NCBI GenBank assembly: GCA_965248905.1
Contig: CBDFKS010000005.1
Coordinates: 237,920 to 301,919, forward strand
DNA from: CBDFKS01 sp965248905
GTDB taxonomy: Bacteria; Chloroflexota; Dehalococcoidia; Lucifugimonadales; JAGWBF01
DNA: 64,000 bases
Reading direction: 5' to 3'
In this document: piece by piece, positions 16,584 through 25,044 of the stretch
How the letters are laid out: each line of letters begins with the position of its first letter
Position numbering within the stretch: the first letter of the stretch is position 1
Program-made: the position numbers and the translations under genes
Notes under the pieces: model-generated
What the model saw: only the letters and a program-made list of their open reading frames with translations
Told to the model about the DNA's origin: nothing
Database searches by the model: none

Positions 16584-17552
16584 TTACGGTTCCAGCAGGA
16601 GCTTGCCAGTGGACTGGCGGGTCTCCATCAAGCGGTGGGCCTCGGCCGCGTTAGCCAGGGGGAATTTCCCGCCGATTCGAAGCTTCAGTTCTCCCGAGGC
16701 GACCCAACCCAAAACCTCTCCGGCCCTAGAGAGCAGCGCCTGTCTGTCAGCGGTGTAGTCGGCCAGGGCAGGACGGGTCAGGAACAAAGAACCCTTTCCC
16801 AGGGTCGCAGTGGCCACCGGTTGCACAGCACCGCTGGACTGTCCATACAGCACCATATAGCCACGGCGCCCCAGACAACTGATGCCTTTGTCAAAGGTGG
16901 TCTTGCCTACAGAGTCGTACACGACGTTGACTCCCTTTCCATTGGTCTCCTTCATCACCTCAGCTTCGAAGTCTTCACGTGTGTATACAATTGCCTTGTC
17001 GGCCCCGGCCTGCCGGGCAAGCTCCGCTTTCTCGTCCGTTGAAACAGTGGCGAAAACGCGTGCGCCTGCTCTCTTGGCCATCTGAATGAGCAGCAAACCG
17101 GTACCGCCGGCTCCGGCGTGGACCAGGGCAGAGTCACCTGATTTCAGTGGGTAGCTGCTATGGGCGAGATAGTGGGCGGTCATGCCCTGGAGCAGAGTTG
17201 CGGCGCCCATGGCTGCATCCACACCGTTAGGTAGCTTGATTAGGACGCTGGATGGCACAGCCACCTGCTCGGCATAAGACCCCGTCACGCCGCAATAGAC
17301 GACCTGGTCTCCCACCGATATATCAGAGACACTGTCTCCTATGGCGGAGACCACACCGGCCGCTTCCCTGCCCGGCGTCATCGGAAAGCTGGCGGGTGGT
17401 GTTGAGCCGGAACGGGTGTTGACGTCGGTAAAGTTCACGCCAATGGCCTGGACATGAATCAAGGCCTGGCCGGCCGCAGGAGTTGGGGCTGGACACTCCT
17501 CGTATTTGAGTACCTCAGGTCCGCCCACTTCGTGAATTTGTATAGCTTTCAT
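16584..17552 (-). CDS. NADPH:quinone reductase, zeta-crystallin type
   Basis: A 322-residue medium-chain dehydrogenase/reductase without the structural or catalytic zinc cysteines, as in the quinone reductase branch. It has the N-terminal GPEVLKYEE, the conserved AIGVNFTDVNTRSG, GREAAGVV, the nucleotide-binding stretch HAGAGGTGLLLIQMAKRAGA (residues ~145-165) and YDSVGKTTFDKGISCLGRRG. It would catalyse NADPH-dependent one- or two-electron reduction of quinones or enones in the cytosol. It has no operon partner and sits 220 bases upstream of the amidohydrolase promoter region. Confidence 0.88.
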   Translation of the reverse strand: MKAIQIHEVGGPEVLKYEECPAPTPAAGQALIHVQAIGVNFTDVNTRSGSTPPASFPMTPGREAAGVVSAIGDSVSDISVGDQVVYCGVTGSYAEQVAVPSSVLIKLPNGVDAAMGAATLLQGMTAHYLAHSSYPLKSGDSALVHAGAGGTGLLLIQMAKRAGARVFATVSTDEKAELARQAGADKAIVYTREDFEAEVMKETNGKGVNVVYDSVGKTTFDKGISCLGRRGYMVLYGQSSGAVQPVATATLGKGSLFLTRPALADYTADRQALLSRAGEVLGWVASGELKLRIGGKFPLANAAEAHRLMETRQSTGKLLLEP

Positions 17553-17704
17553 AGGTTACCCTCGTCTCTTTAATCGGCTTTGTCAGCTAAGGAGTATACA
17601 CCAAAGAGGAAATAGACGCTCGATCCCTTAGAGACGATCGAAAGCGTGTGCAGAAATAGGCGTGGAGGTCTCTATTTCGGATATCTAAAACAGGGTCTTT
17701 CAAT

Positions 17705-17780
17705 TGTCATTGCGAGGGGCAAAGCCACGAAGCAATCTGCCATTGGAAGAGGAGATTGCTTCGCTTCGCTCGCAATGACA
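17705..17780. repeat. REP-like nested palindromic repeat
   Basis: Outer arms TGTCATTGCGAG (17705-17716) and CTCGCAATGACA (17769-17780) pair perfectly over 12 bp. Inner arms GAAGCAATCT (17729-17738) and AGATTGCTTC (17753-17762) pair over 10 bp. This matches a widespread type of interspersed palindrome in bacterial genomes. The gap 17553-17896 contains nothing else I recognise. Confidence 0.75.
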
Positions 17781-17896
17781 GTAGGTGAGAACTGAGACTC
17801 TCGTACCTAAAAGGAGTTGAGGGACATAGGATAGGCAGTTGTGGTATAGTATGGGCTGCCCAAGCTAATGCGTTTCATCGAGAAGGTAGGTGGAAT

Positions 17897-18064
17897 ATGG
17901 CGAGACAGGTCATAGACATAAAAGCGCAGGAAACCAAGCCCATGAAGCTGAGCCCCGCACCTTTCATACCGAGTATGGCTTTCCCAATATCCAACCAGAC
18001 GGGCATCGACATCAAAGTCACAGTGGACGGGAAAAGCATTCGGATCGAAAAGCAAGGGGGGTAA
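17897..18064 (+). CDS. Small uncharacterised protein (55 residues)
   Basis: ATG at 17897 to TAA at 18062-18064 gives a 55-residue peptide. Its C-terminal half reads like a beta strand pair (TGIDIKVTVDGKSIRIEKQGG). GGTAGGTGG precedes the start and a TATAGT box lies at 17845-17850 with no good -35. It is convergent with the glycosyltransferase gene and separated from it by 7 bases. Codon usage is unremarkable. No family is recognised, so it may be a real small gene or chance. Confidence 0.45.
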   Translation: MARQVIDIKAQETKPMKLSPAPFIPSMAFPISNQTGIDIKVTVDGKSIRIEKQGG

Positions 18065-18071
18065 TGGACAC

Positions 18072-18818
18072 CTAAGGCTTTGGTTTCTGCTCGAGATTAC
18101 CCGAAGGGACGCGCGGGATCCCGCCAAATCGAAGCCTTAGTAGTCCCTTGATGTCCTCCCAGGCGGTGCTAATGATCTTCACCCGAGTGTCAGGATCATC
18201 TTCCCAGTGCACCGGGATCTCTTTGATGCGTAGCCCATGACCGGCTCCGAGGATGAGTAGCTCCGAGTCGAAGAACCAGCCGTTGTCCTTTATAAGAGGC
18301 ACCAGCGCCCGAGCGCAGCCTCGGCTTAACGCCTTAAAGCCACACTGGGCGTCTCTGAACGGGGTGAAGAACATGAGTCTAATGAGGGCGCTGTAGGATC
18401 GAGAGAGGAATTCGCGTTTAAGAGAGCGTTTCACTTTCGATCCTTTGGACAAGCGGCTTCCTATCGCGATGTGGGAGCCCTCTTCGATAGCCGCCACCAG
18501 CTGAGGGAAGTGGTGGAGGTCAGTGGAAAGGTCGGCGTCCATGTAGCTGACGATGTCGGCGGCGCTCTCCATCCAGACGTGACGAAGAGCTCTGCCTCGC
18601 CCCTTCTGGGGTATATGAACGTAGGTCACACCCGTGTAGCGTTTGGACAGCAACTCTGCTACCGATAGAGTGTTGTCGCTGGAGCCGTTGTCGGCAATAA
18701 CGATGTTCCAGGGATTTTCCAGGTTTTCCCTTAGGAACTTGGTCAGTATATCGATGCTTCGAGGAAGGTCTTTCTCCTCGTTGTAAACCGGTATCGCTAT
18801 GTCTACCGTTGCCCTCAT
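18072..18818 (-). CDS. Family 2 glycosyltransferase, dolichyl/polyprenyl-phosphate glucosyltransferase-like
   Basis: A 248-residue GT-A enzyme beginning VDIAIPVYNEEKDL. It has the nucleotide-sugar site DNGSSDNT near residue 45, the metal-binding D-A-D in YMDADLSTDL near residue 95, the acceptor region GSRLSKGSKV and the DAQCGFKALSR box. This is the layout of soluble-to-peripheral polyprenyl-phosphate glycosyltransferases such as Alg5/DPM1. No transmembrane helices follow the catalytic domain. It probably makes a lipid-linked sugar for cell-envelope glycans. It lies just downstream of purH on the same strand, but there are ~100 bases between, so operon membership is uncertain. Confidence 0.85.
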   Translation of the reverse strand: MRATVDIAIPVYNEEKDLPRSIDILTKFLRENLENPWNIVIADNGSSDNTLSVAELLSKRYTGVTYVHIPQKGRGRALRHVWMESAADIVSYMDADLSTDLHHFPQLVAAIEEGSHIAIGSRLSKGSKVKRSLKREFLSRSYSALIRLMFFTPFRDAQCGFKALSRGCARALVPLIKDNGWFFDSELLILGAGHGLRIKEIPVHWEDDPDTRVKIISTAWEDIKGLLRLRFGGIPRVPSGNLEQKPKP

Positions 18819-18915
18819 TACCGTTCCTGCTGGAATTAGGTGAGATCGCCCCCATCGGTTTGGCTGGCGCTGAATAGTCTGCTGACGTGAGCGCCGCGTG
18901 AGGGCAGGCTCTCAC

Positions 18916-20463
18916 CTAGTGCCTGAAGTGTCGGACTCCTGTGAACACCATCGCTATATCGTGCTTGTTGGCTGCCGCGATGACCTCTTCATCTCGAATG
19001 GAGCCCCCCGGCTGAGCGATGGCCACGACTCCCTCGCCGGCCGCCAGCTCGATATTATCCGGGAATGGGAAAAAGGCGTCGGAGGCCAGAACGCTCCCCT
19101 TGGCCCTCTCTCCAGCGGCCCGTACAGCCAGATGAACGCTCGTGACCCGGTTGGGTTGTCCCGCGCCCATACCCAGCAGCGTCTCGCCTCTGGCTAGCAC
19201 GATGGCGTTGGACTTGATATGTTTACCAGCCTTCCAGGCGAAAGCCAAGTCCTTAAGTTGCTCCTCGGTGGGTGCCCGCTTAGTTACCGTTTTCCAGGAA
19301 GACTCTTCTTCCTTTATGGCGTCCTTGGTCTGGACTAGTAGACCACCGGTAATGGGGCGAAGATCATAATTTTCCGCACCGTTCTCAGAGGTTGGAACTG
19401 CCAGGATGCGCAGATTACGCTTCTTCTTCAGCATCTCCAGGGCTTCGGGCTCGTAATCTGGCGCCACCACGACTTCATAGAAAACATTGTCCATTGCCTC
19501 GGCTGCTGCCGCTGTTACCGGGCGGTTAAATCCAACTATGCCGCCAAAGGCTGACACCGTATCGCCTGAGTAGGCTCGGCGGTAGGCTTCGGCTTGGTCC
19601 GGGTGGCAAGCAAGTCCACATGGATTGGTATGTTTGATAACTACTGCAGCAGTCTCGTCGAAATCGGTTACGGTGCGCCAGGCGGCGTCGGCGTCCATAA
19701 GGTTGTTGAATGAGAGCTCCTTGCCGTGAAGCTGGCGAGCTCCAGCTATGCCGGTTGCTCCCGATCCGTCCACGTATAGTCCAGCTTTCTGATGGGGGTT
19801 CTCTCCGTAACGTAGCTCCTGAATACGTCTGTAGGAGATTGTGAGGTCCTGAGGCATAGGGGCATCGGAGGCAGAATCTGACTCACTTTCGTTTTCATCT
19901 AGGTACTGGGCAACAGCGGTGTCGTAGAGAGAGACGTGTCGGAAGGCTTTGTGAGCTAGACGCCTACGCTCTTCCATACTTGGCCCAGAGTTGGACATTC
20001 GCTCTGCAACCCAGCCGTAGTCTGCCGGGTCTACTACAACGGTTACGAATGGGAAGTTTTTCGACCCGGCTCGAAGCATCGTTGGGCCACCTATGTCGAT
20101 GTTCTCCAGGGCATCATCCAAGGTGACTCCGGGCTTGCTTATGGTTTCGACAAAGGGGTATAGGTTTACCACCACCAGATCAATGGTGTCAATTTCGTGT
20201 TTGCCCAACTCCTCGACGTGCTCCGGGTTATCTCTCCGCGCCAGGAGAGCTCCGTGAATTCTGGGGTGAAGAGTCTTGACCCGGCCATCCAGAATCTCGG
20301 GAGAGCCTGTGAGGTCGGACACTTGGCGAACAGGAAGTCCTGCCTCCTGTGTAAGCGCTCGGTGAGTGCCCCCGGTGCTGATTAACTCTACGCCGGTCTC
20401 GTGTAGCTGTCGGGCGAACTCCATGATGCCTGTTTTATCGTAAACACTAATCAGCGCTTTCAT
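18916..20463 (-). CDS. purH: Bifunctional AICAR transformylase/IMP cyclohydrolase
   Basis: A 515-residue PurH catalysing the last two steps of IMP synthesis: formyl transfer from 10-formyl-THF to AICAR, then cyclisation. The N-terminal cyclohydrolase domain has LISVYDKTGI, STGGTHRAL and RVKTLHPRIHGALL. The C-terminal transformylase has the ELRYGENPHQKAGLY, DADAAWR, KHTNPCG and GAGQPNRV motifs. Length is normal. Its ATG overlaps the stop of the VapC-like gene by the sequence ATGA, so translation is coupled to a toxin gene. It belongs with purF and purM on the same strand. Confidence 0.96.
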   Translation of the reverse strand: MKALISVYDKTGIMEFARQLHETGVELISTGGTHRALTQEAGLPVRQVSDLTGSPEILDGRVKTLHPRIHGALLARRDNPEHVEELGKHEIDTIDLVVVNLYPFVETISKPGVTLDDALENIDIGGPTMLRAGSKNFPFVTVVVDPADYGWVAERMSNSGPSMEERRRLAHKAFRHVSLYDTAVAQYLDENESESDSASDAPMPQDLTISYRRIQELRYGENPHQKAGLYVDGSGATGIAGARQLHGKELSFNNLMDADAAWRTVTDFDETAAVVIKHTNPCGLACHPDQAEAYRRAYSGDTVSAFGGIVGFNRPVTAAAAEAMDNVFYEVVVAPDYEPEALEMLKKKRNLRILAVPTSENGAENYDLRPITGGLLVQTKDAIKEEESSWKTVTKRAPTEEQLKDLAFAWKAGKHIKSNAIVLARGETLLGMGAGQPNRVTSVHLAVRAAGERAKGSVLASDAFFPFPDNIELAAGEGVVAIAQPGGSIRDEEVIAAANKHDIAMVFTGVRHFRH

Positions 20464-20900
20464 ATCTTTGCCTCCTGCAACGAACGCACCCAGGGAAGTT
20501 GCTCTTTCACCGCATTATATAGCCGTTTATCGGCAGTCCAGAACTCGCAGGCTAGACTATGAGCCACTGCTAGGTAATGAGCGTCATAGCCCGTGGGCAG
20601 ACCAAATTGAGTGGCAAGTTCCCAAGCCATCTGATGAAATCCTGCTGGCATCACGGAAGATATACTCAGAACGAAGATCGAGTCAAGGGCTTCCCTGCCC
20701 TCGCCCACTGTGAATCGGCTGACATGGACCTGATGTCGCAGCACAGAGATGACTTCATACCATAAAAGAGGTGGTGCCACGATCTCGGTCCCCTGTTGGG
20801 CCCACTGTTCCCACAGGGCCCTAGCTTGATCGCTGTCCTGCTCATCGATGGCCAGTTTCAAGACTATATTACTATCAACGCAGACCTGATAGCTGGTCAA
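20460..20900 (-). CDS. PIN-domain toxin, VapC-like ribonuclease
   Basis: A 146-residue PIN-domain protein. Acidic catalytic residues are visible as D9 in VCVDSNIV, the glutamate of WYEVISVL, and the aspartates of TGYDAHYLAVA and TADKRL. PIN toxins cut tRNA or rRNA in an Mg-dependent way and are neutralised by the adjacent antitoxin, whose 3' end overlaps this gene by 26 bases. The TTG start at 20900 is the only reasonable one. Its stop overlaps the purH start codon, placing the toxin in the middle of the purine cluster. Confidence 0.85.
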   Translation of the reverse strand: MTSYQVCVDSNIVLKLAIDEQDSDQARALWEQWAQQGTEIVAPPLLWYEVISVLRHQVHVSRFTVGEGREALDSIFVLSISSVMPAGFHQMAWELATQFGLPTGYDAHYLAVAHSLACEFWTADKRLYNAVKEQLPWVRSLQEAKI

Positions 20901-21186
20901 GACGATCCTGCCTCATCTTTTCGATATCACCCACTACGTCGAAGACTTTGCCAGTCCGGGCGGCGACTCGCTTTCTCAAGCGGCTCAATCGCTCCAGAAC
21001 CTCTTTCTGGCTAATCTTTTCGTTGTCCAAATTCTGTAGCCTTTCCAGGTCCTCGACGCTAACCAACGCAGCTCGAGGCTTACCACGGAACTCCATTACA
21101 AAGCGGTCGCCGCCATAAGCGGTGCGCTTCACCAGCTCTCCCAGGTTTTGCTTCGCCTCAGTGAGGGGGATATGATGTGTACCCAT
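20875..21186 (-). CDS. Phd/YefM-family antitoxin
   Basis: About 103 residues. The N-terminus HHIPLTEAKQNLGELVKR and VMEFRGKPRAALVS is the Phd/YefM DNA-binding fold, and the tail is a charged helical toxin-binding region. I start at the ATG at 21186, with GGAG seven bases upstream, instead of the in-frame TTG at 21198. It would bind the downstream PIN toxin and repress its own operon. Confidence 0.85.
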   Translation of the reverse strand: MGTHHIPLTEAKQNLGELVKRTAYGGDRFVMEFRGKPRAALVSVEDLERLQNLDNEKISQKEVLERLSRLRKRVAARTGKVFDVVGDIEKMRQDRLDQLSGLR

Positions 21187-21271
21187 AGCTATCTCCAATA
21201 AACGAAATGGACATATCGCCCATTTCGTCCATTCTAACCTATGCCACTTCGACCGTCAACAGACGACAGCT

Positions 21272-22288
21272 CTAAATAACCACTCTCTCTCGCCCATTCT
21301 GCTGGATCACTTCCCCGACTACGCTGGCTTCTGGTAAAGCTGACTGGATATCATCGACATTCTCTTGATCGCAGACGAGGACCATACCCAGCCCCATGTT
21401 GAACACCCGAAGCATCTCCGCCTTCTCTACTTTCCCTTCACTTTCTATTATCTCGAATATGGCGGGAATCTTCCACGACTCAACATCGAGGCGAGCGGCC
21501 AGGCCATCCGGTAAAGCTCTTGGCACGTTATCCACCAGGCCGCCGCCTGTGATATGAGCCATGCCTTTCAGGACTGGGAACACAGGCTCCAGCAGGGGAT
21601 AGTAACATCTGTGGGGAATGAGGAGTTCTTCGCCCAGCGTGTGTCCAAGCTCCTCATAACGACGGTACAGCACATTGGGGTCTTCCTCGATCTTGAACAC
21701 TAGCCGAGCAAGGGAGAAACCGTTGGTGTGGATTCCGCTGGATGGTATTCCCAGCAAGACATCGCCCTCTCGGATGGTGGAGCGGTCTATTAGCGACTCC
21801 CGTTCGACCACTCCTATGACAAATCCCGCGAGGTCGAAGGAGTCGTCGCGGTAGATGCCTGGTGTCAGGGCAGTCTCCCCGCCTATCAAGGCGCAACGGG
21901 CCTCTCTACACGCCCATGCCATACCCCTCAACAGAGCCTCTGTCCGTTGGGCCTCCAGGTGGCCCATGGAAACATAGTCCAGGAAAAACAGAGGAACGGC
22001 GCCACAGGTAACCATGTCATTTACATTAAGGTTTACCAGGTCTATACCCAGTGACTCGTAATGGCCCAGAAGAGATCCGATCCGAAGCTTCGTTCCGACA
22101 CCGTCGGTACTGGCCACCAGAACGGGCTCTTTATAGCCATCGAGCCGGTACAAACCGGCAAAACCGCCAACGCCTCCCATGACATTGGGTCCATGAGTGA
22201 TGCGAGAAAAGGCGCCGATCTTTTCTTTGATGCCCTCGAGGGCATCCATATCGACGCCTGCAGACAGGTAGGTATCGCCGCCAGACAT
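21272..22288 (-). CDS. purM: Phosphoribosylformylglycinamidine cyclo-ligase (AIR synthetase)
   Basis: A ~338-residue PurM, the ATP-dependent ring closure that makes AIR in purine synthesis. Motifs include TDGVGTKLR, the N-M-V-T-C-G region (VNLNVNDMVTCGA), the IGGETALTPGIY box and GIPSSGIHTNGFSLAR, followed by HITGGGLVDNVPRAL. The ATG at 22288 follows GGAGGGGAG directly, so it is preferred over the ATG at 22303. It lies about 120 bases downstream of purF on the same strand; Phd/VapC and purH follow. Confidence 0.95.
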   Translation of the reverse strand: MSGGDTYLSAGVDMDALEGIKEKIGAFSRITHGPNVMGGVGGFAGLYRLDGYKEPVLVASTDGVGTKLRIGSLLGHYESLGIDLVNLNVNDMVTCGAVPLFFLDYVSMGHLEAQRTEALLRGMAWACREARCALIGGETALTPGIYRDDSFDLAGFVIGVVERESLIDRSTIREGDVLLGIPSSGIHTNGFSLARLVFKIEEDPNVLYRRYEELGHTLGEELLIPHRCYYPLLEPVFPVLKGMAHITGGGLVDNVPRALPDGLAARLDVESWKIPAIFEIIESEGKVEKAEMLRVFNMGLGMVLVCDQENVDDIQSALPEASVVGEVIQQNGRERVVI

Positions 22289-22407
22289 CAACTCCCCTCC
22301 CATTACCAGATGAAGTATATAGCACTGGCGGAGTGGAGCGTCAAGGCCGGGGGTTGAGGGCGGGGAAATCGAGGGGGAACAAAGAGGTAACTGAGGGTAT
22401 TGTCGGC

Positions 22408-23859
22408 TTAAAGGCCGTTCTGAGCGTGTTCCAGCACCAGCTTATCCATCTCCAGCTGTACGGGGATTGGATAGTTGCCGGTAAAGCAGGCGTCACAAAA
22501 GCCGCCGCCACCTCCCCCTACCACCTTTAGCAGGCCCTTTACACTCAGGTACCCTAGCGAATCGGCATTTATGAACTGGCGAATCTCGTCTTCGCTCTTG
22601 TTGGCGGCAATAAGCTCTCTTCGAGTGGCCATGTCCACGCCTAGATGGCACGGATGGCGAATAGGGGGAGCACACACCCGCATGTGTACTTCCAGCGCGC
22701 CTGCTTTGCGTAGCAAGCCCACTACGTGGGGGGTGGTGGTGCCGCGTACAATGCTGTCGTCAACCACCGCCACCCGCTTCCCTCTAACAACTTCGGTAAG
22801 AGGGTTAAACTTTAAGGTGACTCCCAGATCTCGCAGTCTTTGGTCGGGCTCGATGAACGTGCGCCCCACGTACCGGTTCTTCACCAGCCCCTCGCTATAC
22901 GGTATTCTGGACTCCTGGGCGTAGCCCACCCCCGCCGCCGACGCCGAGTCGGGTATTCCAATAACTACATCCGCCTCTACGGGTTGCTCTCTGGCGAGTT
23001 GGGCTCCCATAGCCAGACGGGTGGTATATACCAGCTGGTTGTCCAGCATACTGTCAGGCCGAGCGAAGTATATATGCTCAAACACGCATGAGGCTCTTCG
23101 TCCATCGATGCCACTCCATACGAAGGAACGCATGCCCTCTTTGTCTATTAGCACGGTCTCACCCGGCTCCACCTCTCGAAGGAAGGTGGCTCCCAGGTGG
23201 TCGAGGGCGCAGCTCTCTGAGGCAACTATCCAGCCTCCGTTGAGTTTGCCAACGCAGAGAGGCCGTACGCCGAGCGGGTCCCGTATGCCCATAATCGTAT
23301 CGTGGGTGAGTGCAACAATTGAAAAGGCTCCTTGAAGAGCACGCATGCAGTGAGAAATACGGTCTTCCCATGTCTTACCAGGGGCGTTTGCCAGGAGATA
23401 GGCTACCACCTCGGAATCTGTACTGGAGCTAAAGTTGCATCCCCAGTTCTCCTCAAGCTCTTTGCGGAGTTCCGGCGCATTGACTACATTACCATTATGT
23501 CCTAGAGCCAGCTCACCGTGGACCCCATTTACCAGGAACGGTTGAGCGTTGCACGCTTGGCTGGAACCGGTCGTGGAGTATCGTGTGTGGCCGATGGCCA
23601 TATTGCCCACAAGGGGATAAAGCTCTTCCTCTCGGAAAATCTGGGTGACAAGCCCCATCTCTGAATGGACCCTGATGGAGTGACCATCGGAGGCGGCGAT
23701 ACCGGCGCTTTCCTGCCCCCTGTGCTGAAGGGCGAACAGGCCGAAGAAAGTAATACGGCTGGCGTCTCCTCCCGGTTCATACACTCCAACCACCCCACAT
23801 TCTTCTCTGGGGTAGTCAAGAAGCGCCCCGGGCTGAGGGAAACCAGCCGTTGAGCTCAC
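22408..23859 (-). CDS. purF: Amidophosphoribosyltransferase
   Basis: A 483-residue PurF, committing PRPP and glutamine to purine synthesis. The Ntn glutaminase nucleophile is C21 in REECGVVGVYE, so a 20-residue propeptide must be removed. PRPP-binding VAVVDDSIVRGTT is in the C-terminal half. Cysteines around CAPPIRHPCHLGVD and GGGGGFCDACFTG suggest the Fe-S cluster form found in Bacillus. The only plausible start is the GTG at 23859, which coincides with the predicted transcription start of the promoter at 23866-23894. No ribosome binding site precedes it, so the mRNA may be leaderless. Confidence 0.95.
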   Translation of the reverse strand: MSSTAGFPQPGALLDYPREECGVVGVYEPGGDASRITFFGLFALQHRGQESAGIAASDGHSIRVHSEMGLVTQIFREEELYPLVGNMAIGHTRYSTTGSSQACNAQPFLVNGVHGELALGHNGNVVNAPELRKELEENWGCNFSSSTDSEVVAYLLANAPGKTWEDRISHCMRALQGAFSIVALTHDTIMGIRDPLGVRPLCVGKLNGGWIVASESCALDHLGATFLREVEPGETVLIDKEGMRSFVWSGIDGRRASCVFEHIYFARPDSMLDNQLVYTTRLAMGAQLAREQPVEADVVIGIPDSASAAGVGYAQESRIPYSEGLVKNRYVGRTFIEPDQRLRDLGVTLKFNPLTEVVRGKRVAVVDDSIVRGTTTPHVVGLLRKAGALEVHMRVCAPPIRHPCHLGVDMATRRELIAANKSEDEIRQFINADSLGYLSVKGLLKVVGGGGGGFCDACFTGNYPIPVQLEMDKLVLEHAQNGL

Positions 23860-23865
23860 GGGTGC

Positions 23866-23894
23866 ATTATAACCCTGGGTCTGCCGGTGGTCAA
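23866..23894 (-). promoter_or_regulatory. purF promoter, probably giving a leaderless mRNA
   Basis: On the minus strand TTGACC (23894-23889), 17 bases, TATAAT (23871-23866). The purF GTG begins six bases after the -10 box, about where transcription should start. Confidence 0.75.
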
Positions 23895-24014
23895 GCTGTT
23901 TTAACAGTGTTCACCACGTTAAAAGAACGCAGTCGGGTCCGATTGAGAGGCTTCGAGGACACCTCTCATCATCCCTTGAAGTGGTACTAGTGCTGTGTTA
24001 TCTTTAAGATAGGT

Positions 24015-24091
24015 CGGGGCGTGGCGCAGCCCGGTAGCGCACCTGCATGGGGTGTAGGGGGCCGCCAGTTCAAATCTGGCCGCCCCGACCA
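24015..24091 (+). tRNA. tRNA-Pro, anticodon GGG
   Basis: A full cloverleaf of 77 bases: acceptor CGGGGCG/CGCCCCG, D-arm GCGC/GCGC, anticodon arm CCTGC-ATGGGGT-GTAGG with anticodon GGG, T-arm GCCAG-TTCAAAT-CTGGC, discriminator A and encoded CCA. The following 24092-24446 is a 355-base gap with no gene I can support; only the promoter at 24358-24386 stands out. Confidence 0.95.
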
Positions 24092-24357
24092 GATTTAACT
24101 CCTACACATTCCGCGGATGCTCTGTCTAACTGGCGAGGCAGGCGGTCGTTGTTCAGCCCTTTCTGGCTCCTTGATATTATGAAGCCGGTGCATGCAAATC
24201 CCCCTGAAATGTAAGACACAAGCCGGCTACCGCAAGAAGGCGCTCCCTACTTATCCTTCGATATACCTTTGACGAACTTCACCTCGCTTATCTAAAGCCT
24301 CCCCTACGGTGGTTACGCGAGTACTACTCCCGGCTTAACTGGATAGTCTGTGAGCGA

Positions 24358-24386
24358 TTGACGGCTTTGGGGGGCGTTGCTATAAT
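24358..24386 (+). promoter_or_regulatory. Sigma-70 consensus promoter upstream of the HD-domain gene
   Basis: TTGACG (24358-24363), 17 bases and TATAAT (24381-24386). The leader to the ATG at 24447 is ~54 bases. Confidence 0.75.
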
Positions 24387-24446
24387 CCTGCCGTCATGGA
24401 TGCAGCTTGATATGGGAAATCTTGGCTGGAACGACCAGGGGGCCAC

Positions 24447-25031
24447 ATGAAGTTGAATATCGACAAGAAGCAGCGTCTGGGCGTTATTGAAGACCTTCCA
24501 TACGCAAAGGCTATCAAGAACGAAGATCTTAGAGAGCTCGTGTACGATGCCTGGGCGATGTCCCTATCTTCCAGCAGTTTCGAGAGCATTAACGACATGC
24601 CATGCTCGCCAGGCCCCGGAGGCCCAGAGCTAAAAGGTAGGGGTCAGGCGGCCCATCTCAACGGCGTGGCGCGGATCGGCGTGTCAATTGCCCACGGGCT
24701 CAAGGACGAGGTAGGTGATTTTGAAGTCGACTTGGATGAGGTGATAGCCGGGGGCCTCTGCCATGACCTCGGCAAGGCCTGGGAATATGACCCGGGTAAC
24801 TGGGAAAGATGGGCCGACCACAGGATAACTGGGGCGCCGTCTTTGCGCCATCCTTTCTTCGGGGTCTTCGTCGCCTTTACCGCAGGTCTGCCGGAGCAAA
24901 TCGCTCACATCGCAGGTACCCACTCAGCTGAGGGGCAGCACGTTACCAGAAGCCTTGTGGGGGAGATCATCGCCACCGCCGACGAGACGTTCTGGAAGCT
25001 TCTGAAGAGCGGGCGCCTTTTGGAAGGTTAA
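24447..25031 (+). CDS. HD-domain metal-dependent phosphohydrolase
   Basis: A 194-residue HD-superfamily protein. The metal-binding order is H in GQAAHLNGV, HD in GGLCHDLGKAWEY, H in the DHRITGAPS region, H in AGTHSAEG and D in TADETFW. HD proteins hydrolyse phosphomonoesters or phosphodiesters of nucleotides and other substrates; nothing here defines the substrate. It is preceded by AGGGGG and the strong promoter at 24358, and is followed after 13 bases by the MoaB-type gene, so the two are probably co-transcribed. Confidence 0.8.
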   Translation: MKLNIDKKQRLGVIEDLPYAKAIKNEDLRELVYDAWAMSLSSSSFESINDMPCSPGPGGPELKGRGQAAHLNGVARIGVSIAHGLKDEVGDFEVDLDEVIAGGLCHDLGKAWEYDPGNWERWADHRITGAPSLRHPFFGVFVAFTAGLPEQIAHIAGTHSAEGQHVTRSLVGEIIATADETFWKLLKSGRLLEG

Positions 25032-25044
25032 GGATTTTTTGACC

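Noticed and set aside
24092..24446. A hidden gene after tRNA-Pro
   Set aside because: Stops in all frames are frequent; only a promoter is visible.
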